Positions 52,353 through 61,176 of a stretch of DNA of 64,000 bases are shown here, in pieces. The position numbers and the translations under genes are program-made. The notes beneath the pieces are model-generated. The model searched no databases. It saw only the letters and a program-made list of their open reading frames with translations, and had not been told where the DNA came from. This stretch comes from Cryoendolithus antarcticus (lineage: Eukaryota > Ascomycota > Dothideomycetes > Cladosporiales > Cladosporiaceae): contig NAJO01000023.1 in assembly GCA_002077065.1 (NCBI GenBank), forward strand, positions 186,001 through 250,000, in the 5' to 3' direction. Each line of letters starts with the position of its first letter. Position 1 is the first letter of the stretch.

Positions 52353-53267
52353 TTACCCAAATTTACCTTGCCTGCCATGGGGATCGTCGTCATATCTACG
52401 ATCGCCTCCAGCACGACGGTTGCGATCATGACGCTTTCTGTAGTCAGGAAAGAGATCTCCGTGTGAGTTGCCTTGTTCATTAGGACGCTGCTTGAACCCG
52501 CCTTGCCTCTTACCGCCAGGATGATTTTGGCCCCCACGATACCCACCTGAGCCCCCTTGGGTGCCCCGAGTCCCCGCGTTGTGGTCATATTTGTTGTCAG
52601 TCTGCTTAGAGTTCCCGCCTTTCCGGTACTCTGACTGTCCCTGTTCATGGCTGTGCTGGTTGCTGGACTGCAGCGGACGATTGCGTGAGTTATTCTGTCC
52701 GGGACCGCGTGCCGTCTGCTGCACCATTCTACGCTCAGGCGGAGAATCGATCTGTAAGCCGACGATATCTATTCGCTGCTTGTCGAGTTTGTCGGGGAAA
52801 GGTTGGTTTGGCGGAAGTCTCCTACCAACGAGGGCATAGGTGAGACCCTTCACGCGTTGCCCAGATCTCCGAGACAGCCTCTCATCCAGCTCAATGCATG
52901 AATCTTCCTTCATCTCCAGGCGCCACACTCTCTCGCCGAAATGGACAGTCTCCTCTTCGTCGGCGTCGCAGACCGCGGCCGTTCTACCCATTCCAGACAT
53001 GTAGAGGACGATGAAGTTCTGAGTGAGCCACCTCCTGAGCTTCCTACCTGGCTCAACGATGATGACGTGTGTCGCAGCATGCCGCATCCTCAGGTTTGCG
53101 AGAGCCTTGCCCCCCTCGGTGAGCATTCTCAGTGCTCGAACACCACCATTCTTGAGATGGAAACGGTCAAGGATCAGGTAAAAGTGAGTTCCAATCCATA
53201 CTCTCCCCCTCGCCGTCTGATAGACGTTCTTGTGAGCGGTGGTCTGTCCCCTCAAGGCTTGGCGCAC
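52353..53267 (-). CDS. Hypothetical protein with possible BRCT-like start and Gly/Arg/Asn-rich tail
   Basis: 304 aa. The first third has a pattern reminiscent of a BRCT domain (ALRMLTEGGKALANLRMRHA, then ATHVIIVEP, then QNFIVLYMSG), but the match is weak. From about residue 190 it is a low-complexity Gly/Gln/Asn/Arg-rich tail (GGSGGYRGGQNHPGGKRQGG), typical of RNA-binding or condensate-forming proteins. It lies divergently, 77 bp from the first in-frame ATG of family 1 copy B, and occupies the place where the missing first half of copy B would lie. Whether it is expressed is unknown. Confidence 0.45.
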   Translation of the reverse strand: MRQALRGQTTAHKNVYQTARGRVWIGTHFYLILDRFHLKNGGVRALRMLTEGGKALANLRMRHAATHVIIVEPGRKLRRWLTQNFIVLYMSGMGRTAAVCDADEEETVHFGERVWRLEMKEDSCIELDERLSRRSGQRVKGLTYALVGRRLPPNQPFPDKLDKQRIDIVGLQIDSPPERRMVQQTARGPGQNNSRNRPLQSSNQHSHEQGQSEYRKGGNSKQTDNKYDHNAGTRGTQGGSGGYRGGQNHPGGKRQGGFKQRPNEQGNSHGDLFPDYRKRHDRNRRAGGDRRYDDDPHGRQGKFG

Positions 53268-53305
53268 GTCTAGCGCTTTGTATACGGAAAAGATGCCGGA
53301 CTTGA

Positions 53306-54151
53306 CTGGGGAATGACTTGGCGCTTGGACATGTAAGGCAAGAGATGCGAGAGGAAAGCTTTACGGCTCGGACAGGTGTCGCGTTATCAGCAACAGGCTC
53401 TGTGGCGGCGTCACAGATGGAGCGGATACGGAGAGAGCTGTTCGCAGAATTTGAGAGTGATGACGAAGAGGAGACCGGTACAGCTGAGCCTGCTGCGGCT
53501 GCTCCTCCTACAGAGCTCTCAAGCAAGGGGGCCTCGGACGCTGCTCTTGATGCTAGAATGCGGGCGGAGATCCCGATCATCGCAAGAGCATTCAAAGCTG
53601 TATGGCAACACAGAGATACCTACCAGGCCCGACGGCTCGAGCACGAGGCTGGGAGAGACCCGAATCTCCCCGGTTGGTCTGCGGACTGGCCACGCCATAT
53701 CTTCGATCGAGAACACCTTCGCGAAGGAATGCTACTCACCCGTTATGCCCGCGAACTCCACGAAGTCTGGGTCACAAATCTGGCAATCGCCCGGGATCGA
53801 GGGCTAGGACCATTCATGGACGAACAGCATATCATGTTCCCTGAGTTCCATGGGGGCTATACCGAGAGCGAAGTGCAAAGAATCACCGCCACTGCGCCAA
53901 GGGGCAGGATCATGAAGTGGACCAAAGATCTTCTCCAGCAACAAGATAATCCATACAGGGCTGTACCGGAGAAGAAGGAAGATTACCAATATGGTCTGGA
54001 CGATGCGCTGGATCCTGAGCCCGGAGAGTCAGCCAGTCTGTGTTATGATGGCGGTGATAGGTTGCACGATGTTGCTGCACGGAACGGAGGCGGACCTTTC
54101 CCAAAATGGTCAAAGAATGGTGAGACGAGGCATATCTTCGGATTTTATTGA
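53306..54151 (+). pseudogene. Family 1 copy B: N-terminal half missing
   Basis: The open frame after TGA 53303-53305 runs 281 codons to 54151. Similarity to copies A and C starts at once (LGNDLALGHVRQ against LGAALANAQTRQ in C), so the break is sharp. The first in-frame ATG is at 53345 (MREESFTARTGV). Conserved blocks are GASDAALDARMRAEIPIIAR, HRDTYQARRLEHEAGRDPN, DREHLREGMLLTRYARELHE, GLGPFMDEQHIMFPEF and DPEPGESASLCYD. The region matching the GRIVRL block and first helical part of copy A is absent. It could be a functional short paralogue started at 53345, but a 5'-truncated duplicate is simpler. Confidence 0.55.
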
Positions 54152-54438
54152 GGGATACTGTGCTGGACGATGTGTGATGGCTATATTGTTCTTGAACTGA
54201 CTTCGCATTTTCCATGCATTGAGTGCAACGAGCATTTTCGGGATCTGATCAACATGCGAGCGAGGTGTCTGAGTCTCTACTCGGTAGCCCGGCGGTTTCG
54301 AGCATGGAGGCACTGGTACTTCACTTCACTTCACTATAACGCAGACTCTCCCGCCTCGGCAGGAAACATCTCTAGGACAACAGGCACTTCGAACAACACC
54401 GCTGTTCGATAACGATTGAGTCTCCAAGTCATGTCACG

Positions 54439-55017
54439 TTGCTGATAGCTGTGCGAAACCCTGTAACAATGCGGTCGCCACGGGAAACGACTGCACGAGG
54501 CTCGCGAAGCGCAATTCCGATCTCCTTGACCTCCAGACGCCTCTGGAAGGTGTTCGATACCCCCATGCCGCGCTTACGTATGGCAGCGAAGCGATGGTGC
54601 GGCTCACTGCTCAACTATCTGTACAATTGTACGACAGCATCTCTCGCGCAACTGGACGGCAACAAACTTTCTAGACCTGTCGAGAGCGAGCACCCAGACG
54701 TGGAACGCAATCGGGCGCACTCGAGACGCTCAATACCTCCTGGAGGCGTTCGAGGCGGTATCGACGTTCGTGCTCGTTGCGCGAGGTACTTGTCCTCTGA
54801 CCCACCAAAGCGAAGGGTCGACGAGTCTGGACGCATCGTAAGACTGAGCGACAGCAGAGACGGCACTAGACCAATTCACGAGAGTTCCACCCCCGACTTT
54901 GACGCCCAGTCAACATCAGTGCCGCCACCAGACTTGCAAGGGGAGGCGCGCGAACCTTCCATCTCGACACAGCAGATATCCCCTAACGCAGCCTGCTCTC
55001 TCTGCTGTTGCCACTGA
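54439..55017 (+). pseudogene. Family 1 copy C, 5' part
   Basis: 192 codons that share SRRLWKVF and RRVDESGRIVRLSDSRDG with the start of copy A (ARRLWSVR, LRVDRRGRIVRL). The frame ends at TGA 55015-55017. The same frame, after further stops at 55027, 55039 and 55117, reopens into the 3' part at 55135. Either the gene is broken in this linker, or an intron removes it; the only donor candidate just before the first stop (GTTGCC near 55007) is poor. It is given separately because the joined product cannot be proven. Confidence 0.45.
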
Positions 55018-55134
55018 CGGGACTGGTAGATCAGTCTCTGATACGCAACTGCAGAGATCTACTGCACCACCGACGGAGGGCCACCTGGCCCCCATGCTGC
55101 TCCTGGAGAAGTTGCCTGAACTGCACGAGCCGCT

Positions 55135-56208
55135 ATGACAATTCCTATTCAGCTGGTTGGTGGCCGCGAAGTCATTTTTGAGCACTTGCGCGCGTATTGG
55201 CCGGTGTGCAGAAGGTATGAGCAAGCCTTCGACCAGATTGAGGCAATACAGCAAGGTGAGCTTCCTATGCAGGACGACGATGCTGCTCGTGACGCAGAGC
55301 TCGATGCCTTACAACAAGAGGAGGACGCTGCTCTTGAACACATGACTCAGTTGGGAGCTGCGCTCGCCAATGCACAAACACGACAAGTTGTGCGGGAGCA
55401 GGAGTTCAAGGCTATGACGGGCATAGCCTTTCCACCCTTGGGTCACGAGGAGCCTGCAGACATCGACGAATTCTCCGCAGAGCTGTTCGCCGGGATCGAG
55501 AACTTGATAGCCAGTGCACCTGCCACCGTCCCACTTTCTCACAGGGCCGCATCTAACGCGCGTTCTGACACTGAAGTGCGAGACGCTATTGCGCCCTTGC
55601 AGAACGCACACACTGCTCTGTGGCGTCATCGTGAAACACACACGGACCAGCGACTACAACATGAAGCTGGTAACGATCCTGGAATACCAGGTTGGGACCC
55701 AACCTGGCCACGAGAGATATTTGATAGGGAGCACCTTCGCGAAGGCATACGTCTTACCCGCGAGGCGAAGCGCTTACACGAACTCTGGCGAGCTCGACCC
55801 GAGGAAGCTCAAGAGCGAGGTCTCGGACCGTTTGCAGCCTTCCAAGGCGAGATGTTCCCTCATGTGGCAGAGGGCTATACGGTCAGCGAGGAGAACGGGA
55901 TGATCGAAGCGGCGCCTAGGAATGGGATATTGGCTTGGATGCAAAACACCCCGCCCGAGAACCGACAGTCCCAAGCTAACAGGCATGTCCCACTGAGGCG
56001 TACGGATTGCATGATAGGACTGAGGTTCGCCCAGCCACCTGAGCCGGGAGAGTCGGCTAGCTGTTGTGAGGTGGCGCTGCACATGTGGAGAATATTGAGA
56101 GGAGGCGATAGGGCACTGGGGATCCAATATGGCGACGGAATAGGGAGACGAGGGACCTGGGGTATTATGAGGGGGGTGGAGGATGGCTCTATCTATGTCT
56201 TTATCTAG
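55135..56208 (+). CDS. Family 1 copy C, 3' part, 357 codons
   Basis: The longest intact family 1 frame. It starts at an ATG next to IPIQLVGGREVIFEHL, which aligns with VPSQIVQGRVLLHAF of copy A, and runs through RQVVREQEFKAMTGIAF, HRAASNARSDTEVRDAIAPL, RETHTDQRLQHEAGNDPG, FDREHLREGIRLTREAKRLH, GLGPFAAFQGEMFPHV, GYTVSEENGMIEAAPRNGIL and EPGESASCCE. It is mostly helical and acidic, with conserved Trp/Pro/Gly turns (IPGWDPTWPREIF) and a Cys pair near the end. It has no signal peptide or membrane span. No known domain is recognised, so no function is given. Confidence 0.6.
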   Translation: MTIPIQLVGGREVIFEHLRAYWPVCRRYEQAFDQIEAIQQGELPMQDDDAARDAELDALQQEEDAALEHMTQLGAALANAQTRQVVREQEFKAMTGIAFPPLGHEEPADIDEFSAELFAGIENLIASAPATVPLSHRAASNARSDTEVRDAIAPLQNAHTALWRHRETHTDQRLQHEAGNDPGIPGWDPTWPREIFDREHLREGIRLTREAKRLHELWRARPEEAQERGLGPFAAFQGEMFPHVAEGYTVSEENGMIEAAPRNGILAWMQNTPPENRQSQANRHVPLRRTDCMIGLRFAQPPEPGESASCCEVALHMWRILRGGDRALGIQYGDGIGRRGTWGIMRGVEDGSIYVFI

Positions 56209-56539
56209 TTCTTGAACAATTCCTTATGTTTCAATCTCCAATATAGTATGGTTCAAACTCCATACTCCTCATGAAGGAGCTGTCGTGAAGCTCATGCCAG
56301 CACGGTACCCTTCGACTTCACGCCTCCATAGCCATAGCTTCACAATACACCTGCGGCTTTCGATTCGTACAAGGTTGTGACATTGACTGTACTGCCACTC
56401 CTGAATAGCTACAGCACCGTTACACGACACCCCTACGGCTTGACGATCGAGCCGTGTCCCTATACAGCACACGGATATCTGTACCTTGCTTCTCACTGGA
56501 AGGCGCGACCCAGCGAGTACTGCAACCCGGACCTTCACG
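56209..56539. other. Intergenic
   Basis: 331 bases between copy C and the RG-rich gene. The frame of the next gene is open from 56486, but the text before 56540 is not convincing. Confidence 0.35.
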
Positions 56540-57712
56540 ATGAACGCGTCCAAATGGGCGCCTCGACCTGTTGAGTCCAGTCCAGCTCCGACACAACCGA
56601 CCAAGCCCATATCCACGATGCCCGTTGCGCAACGCAAAGCCTCGACCTCCGCGACTTCCCCTCGACCCACTACATCCTCCAGTCTCTCAGCAGCAGCGCC
56701 CAGCTTTGCGCCGGCTTCTCCCCTTGCTCCTCCGCCAGATGTGTCAACAATAGACGAGTTCGCGCAGACTGGCGCATATCAGGACGATATATTTGACGAT
56801 GTTGTGCCCGTGGATGAGAGCATGCATACTCGGCCGCCAGATGACCTCTTCGCGGACGAGTTCACGCCAGTGGAGCAGCCGGAGGTGCAGCAGGTTGTAA
56901 GAGAGCAACCGAGGAACCAGCAACGAGGACGTGGGAGCGGGGAAGGAGCACGTGGGCGAGGCAGAGGGAGGGGAGGAGGAGGGCAGGTCACAGAACAGCC
57001 ACGAGCACAGGCGAAGACACAAGCTCCACCCACTACACAAGTCCAGCCTGAAGAGACACCAGCATCAGCACCGCCACCACCTCAAGCTCCCACCAATGCT
57101 CCCACCGGTCCCCGCCAAACCACCGTTCCCCCAGTCCGCGGCTCCCGCCAAGCCACAGGCGGCATCCGCAAGCCCAAGCTCACGGAGTCAGAGCTCGCCG
57201 AAAAGATGGCCAGCATCTCCATCAAAAACGCATCGCTTACCGAAGCCCACGCCCGCGCCGAAGCAGACGCCGCTTCCTTCGCCGAGCAAGAATCCAAAGC
57301 TAAGCTCATGACCGCCGAAAAAGCCAAGGCAGAGCGCAAGGACAGGCAGCAGATGATGGGCGAGCGGGAGAAGAACCGGATGAGGAAGCTCAAGGCTATG
57401 GAGGGACGGGAGTGGCATGCGGAGAAGGAGGAGCAGGATTTCGGAAAGGGAGGGAAGTTTGATGGGAAGGGGTTTAAGGGGGATGAGAGTGGGTATACGG
57501 ATGGGAGGGAGTATTTGTATAAGGAGCCGAGGGGTGGTGGGGTGCAGAGAGGTGGTGCGAGGGGTGGGAAGGAGGGTGTTGTGAAAGTGCCGAAGGCGGA
57601 AGACTTTCCTGCGCTGGCACCTGGGAAGAAGGCTGAGGATACGTCGTTGAGTGATGCAAAGGCGGAGGGGAAGTCGTGGGCGGATCAGGTGGAGAGTGCG
57701 ACGCCGTCATGA
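56540..57712 (+). CDS. Conserved ascomycete RG-rich protein
   Basis: 390 aa from MNASKWAPRPVESSPAP; an ATG 18 codons upstream is less likely. The order is a Pro/Ser/Thr-rich start, an acidic stretch (YQDDIFDDVVPVDESMH), an RG-rich block (RGRGSGEGARGRGRGRGGGG) and a conserved helical core (KLTESELAEKMASISIKNAS, then EAHARAEADAASFAEQE). Next come KDRQQMMGEREKNRMRKLKA and MEGREWHAEKEEQDF, an RGG-type tail, and EDFPALAPGKK near the end. I recall this arrangement in other filamentous ascomycetes. The RGG boxes suggest RNA binding; the function is not established here. Confidence 0.75.
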   Translation: MNASKWAPRPVESSPAPTQPTKPISTMPVAQRKASTSATSPRPTTSSSLSAAAPSFAPASPLAPPPDVSTIDEFAQTGAYQDDIFDDVVPVDESMHTRPPDDLFADEFTPVEQPEVQQVVREQPRNQQRGRGSGEGARGRGRGRGGGGQVTEQPRAQAKTQAPPTTQVQPEETPASAPPPPQAPTNAPTGPRQTTVPPVRGSRQATGGIRKPKLTESELAEKMASISIKNASLTEAHARAEADAASFAEQESKAKLMTAEKAKAERKDRQQMMGEREKNRMRKLKAMEGREWHAEKEEQDFGKGGKFDGKGFKGDESGYTDGREYLYKEPRGGGVQRGGARGGKEGVVKVPKAEDFPALAPGKKAEDTSLSDAKAEGKSWADQVESATPS

Positions 57713-58235
57713 TGAGCTTGCGCAGACGATTTGGATCGGTATTCCCCTGGACTACGCCATAAGACTTCAGGCGCACAGATCTCTGTGGCGCACATGTGGA
57801 GTAACATTGATGGTTGCAGTTGAACGCGAGTGAGTCAATCCTTTCGAGAGGCAGTCGTGACATACTGACAGGACTGCGTAAAGGCTACAGCTTTGCATGT
57901 GTGAGCGTCGAACCCTCTCGAACAACACAGAGATCCAGTTTAGCTTGTGACTGGCTCTTCGTTTCCAGCGACAACGCCGGTACAGCATCTTCTGTGTAAG
58001 CTCTGTAGCGGACCTCTTGAGCTCTGCTATGGACCTGCCCAATCAGGCTACCCGCATCGGGCTTGGCAGTCATCCTCAGACGTCCCCCGATGCTCCAGAG
58101 CCCTGCTTGCAAGGCGCAAAGGTAGGTCTTTCCAGTTGTAAGCAACACCCGAAGTCGGAGTCAACTCGTTCTCACGACTCTCTGTCTTTCATCTTGCCCA
58201 TTCTCAATCCAGTACTATTGCATTAGCCACCCACA
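57713..58235. other. Intergenic
   Basis: 523 bases with no recognised gene. The last part, C/T-rich, is the leader of the SDR gene. Confidence 0.35.
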
Positions 58236-59036
58236 ATGTCACTCGACCTCGGTCTTCAAGGTGTGCATGTCCTCATCACAGGAGCGGCCGGCGGAATCGG
58301 TTTCTCGCTAGTGCAGACCTTCGCAGCGCTAGGTGCCCGCATAACAGCCCACATCAACACCAACCGCGGCGCCCTAGAAACCATCCCAAACATAACCATC
58401 CTCCAAGCCGACGTCCGCTCAGAACAAAGCATCAACGACCTCTTCGCCCAAGCCGCAACCCAGAACGGCGGACCGGTAAGCATCCTCATAGTAAACCACG
58501 GCATCTGGCCCACAAACGACGCCCCTATCTCCGACATGTCCCTAGAGCAATGGCAAAACACGCTCTCCGTAAACCTCACCGGGCCCTTCCTCCTCTGTCA
58601 AGCCTACCTTCGCGCCCTCGCCACCGCCCCGGACTCCGTTAAAGCCCAGGCGAACATTATCTTCATCGGCTCCACGGCCGGCAAATTCGGCGAAGCCTCC
58701 CACGGCGACTACGCAGCCTCCAAAGCAGCGCTAATGTACGGTCTCACGCCCACGCTCAAGAACGAGATTGTCAAGATCGCGCCGAAGGGACGAGTGAATT
58801 CTGTGAATCCGGGGTGGGTGGCTACGCCTATGGCGGAGGAGACGTTGAAGGATGAGGCTTTTGTCGCGAGGGCACTGCAGACGACGCCACTGAGGAAGGT
58901 GGCGAGGGTAGAGGATGTGAGTAGACAGGTGGCGGTGTTGGCTAGCTCGGTGGTGAGTGGGCATGTGAGTGGGGTGAATGTTATGGTTGATGGGGGGATG
59001 GAGGGGAGGGTGTTGTGGCCGGCGGGAGGGAGCTGA
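58236..59036 (+). CDS. Short-chain dehydrogenase/reductase
   Basis: 266 aa, single exon. The cofactor motif is TGAAGGIG (residues about 15-22). The family NNAG element reads VNHGIWP, with His in place of Ala. The active-site Ser is in IIFIGSTAGKFGEASHGDYA, followed by Tyr-x-x-x-Lys (YAASKAALM) and the PGWVATPM loop; the C-terminus has SGHVSGVNVMVDGGMEG. It lacks a targeting signal. The substrate is unknown. It ends 56 bp from the convergent family 2 gene. Confidence 0.9.
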   Translation: MSLDLGLQGVHVLITGAAGGIGFSLVQTFAALGARITAHINTNRGALETIPNITILQADVRSEQSINDLFAQAATQNGGPVSILIVNHGIWPTNDAPISDMSLEQWQNTLSVNLTGPFLLCQAYLRALATAPDSVKAQANIIFIGSTAGKFGEASHGDYAASKAALMYGLTPTLKNEIVKIAPKGRVNSVNPGWVATPMAEETLKDEAFVARALQTTPLRKVARVEDVSRQVAVLASSVVSGHVSGVNVMVDGGMEGRVLWPAGGS

Positions 59037-59092
59037 GATGATACCGTTCTGGCAACTTTGAACGCTCTCCAACATTCATTTGCCTGACTAAG

Positions 59093-60849
59093 CTACTCAT
59101 CCCAAGGCCAGTATTCAGGCTTGTCCTTGACATACGTCCACCCATCGAAGTACCACCCAGCTGCATTCTTCGGCAAGGCGCCGTGAACCATGGAGTTCCG
59201 GTCCCCAGGCCCTGGAGGCGGCGTGATCGATCTCGTGCGCTCGAAGCCCATGGCTGCTACTGCCGGGCCCAGGGCGATGTTCACGGACTCCACGAACGGC
59301 CCCTTCTCACGACGCTCGCCTCTCTTAGTGGCCTCAGCCTCTTCGTAGGAAATGAGATGCTTGGTGCTGTGATGTGTATTAGTGATGGAGCTCATGCACT
59401 CTCATGACCTTGGGAAGTGACTTACCCGCCACATAAGTATCCGCGCTTGACAGGATACCATCTCCAATTCATCGGACAGACACCCATGCTCGCGTGCGCT
59501 ATGTGATCTGATATCTCGTCGTCGTACTCGGCCAGTGCCTGCGGACCTTCCTTCGCTGCTATCTGTCGCTCTTTGCCACCCCATTTGGTGGTGTCGTAAC
59601 CTACTATCGCTGTAGAACCCCGCAGCTCCCATTTTCGCGAGTATGAGGGATCGACTCGCCGCCTTGAGATCTGCGGTTCCTTGGTGACACTGCTTGACGC
59701 AACTTGCGGCGGAGGAGAACGAGGTCTGCTTCGCTTGCCATTTGTGGTCGTCAACGTCTGCAGGGTAGAACTCTGCGTGGGCGTCTGCGGTGGGGGACTG
59801 CGGCGCCTATTCTGTAGCGACGTGTTGCCTCGCTGTGCGTGCTGTGACCGGGACGTTGACGTTACACTTCGAGAGCCGACGGTGGCTGACGTCGACGGAA
59901 TCGTCTCTGTGTTCCTGGCTATTTGCGGAACTGTCGCAGTTCCATACGTCCCTGAGCCACCCATTTGACGTGAAGTGTGTTGAGTCATGGCTGTGGGGGT
60001 TTGGCTGTGCACTGGTGCACTGATCCGTAGTTGCTGCATCGCTTGATGGATCTGCGGTGGAGGTTGGGCATGAGTAGGTGAGCGCTGACTGTATTGTGAG
60101 ATCTGATGCGTGAGCGCGGGAGTCTCAGGCGGACCCTGCACCTGTACCACTCCCTGCGTTGCCGTCCGCACCGTATTCGTGGAAGACTGCATCTGAAGGG
60201 GCAAAGCCGAATGTACTTGCTGGACTGTGCCAACAGACCGCGGCTGTCTATGTGCCTGCGTAATGGCGTATGCCGACTGGTTCCGGACTCGTTGGGCTGG
60301 GCCATAATGTTGCGCAACAGTCGCTATTGACGAGGTCGTTGCCCGCGAGAGTGCAGCGATGGGCCGCTGCTGCATCATGTGATTAGTCTGCAATTGACTA
60401 CTTGCTTGGCTTGCGAGCTGTTGTGGCCTGCAAGTAGGCTGAGAGGCGGGTACATGCGAGAAAACTCTATTCATCATATGATGCGCAGTCTGCTGCTGTG
60501 AAACTGGCGGTAGAGGGCGCGCAGCATGGTGTTGGTAGTATGCAGATTGCTGATGGTGCGTCGATAGCGCCGCTGGCGCTGTCACTGCTTGTTGTAGGTG
60601 CTGATTCTGCAAGCGGGCTTGCTGCTGCTGATGATTAGATACCTGCGTGGTAGTTGTCGTCGTCGAGGTCGTAGTTGTCTGCGAATGAACGACGCCAGAG
60701 TTTTGATGAAGGGATTGCTGCCCTTGTTGGATGTATGCAGCAGGAAGTGCGGTAGCATTATCCTGTGCTTGCTGTTGATGGATGACATGGTCCTGTTGCG
60801 GACCGTTCGCAAACGGCGATGGAGTTGACGGAGCCTGCAACGGATTCAT
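59093..60849 (-). CDS. Family 2 copy 1: Gln-rich protein with CPMNWRWYP module
   Basis: Exons 59426-60849 and 59093-59366, with a 59-nt intron (GTAAGT donor, CACAG acceptor), give 565 aa. The start is taken at MNPLQAPSTPSPF by comparison with copy 2; the frame is open to 60987. About 390 residues are Gln/Thr/Ser/Pro/His-rich and disordered. The C-terminal module has GSTAIVGYDTTKWGGKERQI, ALAEYDDEISDHIAHASMGV, CPMNWRWYPVKRGYLCGG, TKHLISYEEAEATK, ITPPPGPGDRNSMVHG, and ALPKNAAGWYFDGWTYVKD. No known domain is recognised. The conserved Cys, Trp and Gly residues suggest a small folded module. Role unknown. Confidence 0.7.
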
Positions 60850-61176
60850 GTTGTTCTCCGGAAGCAGGTGTTTCTTGCTGATGTCGAGTGGGATATCATC
60901 AGGGGATCGAAGGTTCTCTGCTGTACCAGCATTCACTGTGTATAGACTGCAGTGCCTGTTCCTTGTCCGTTGGCTCTGCTCGATCAATGCAGAAGGCCGT
61001 GTGCAATGTCGGCTTCAGTTGTGTTAGCATGGTCACTTGAGTCTGGCTGATGAGGGTATGTCAGTTTACCAAGGAGATGCAGCGGATATCTTGGATGGCC
61101 ATCATCAGCTCCAGCCAGATAACTGGAGTAGCAATACGTTGAAGTGAAGAAGCTAGACTCTCTGTCTCCCATTGTT
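60850..61176. other. Intergenic between family 2 copies 1 and 2
   Basis: 327 bases holding the 3' end of copy 2 and the promoter of copy 1. An alternative upstream start of copy 1 (60987) lies here. Confidence 0.35.
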
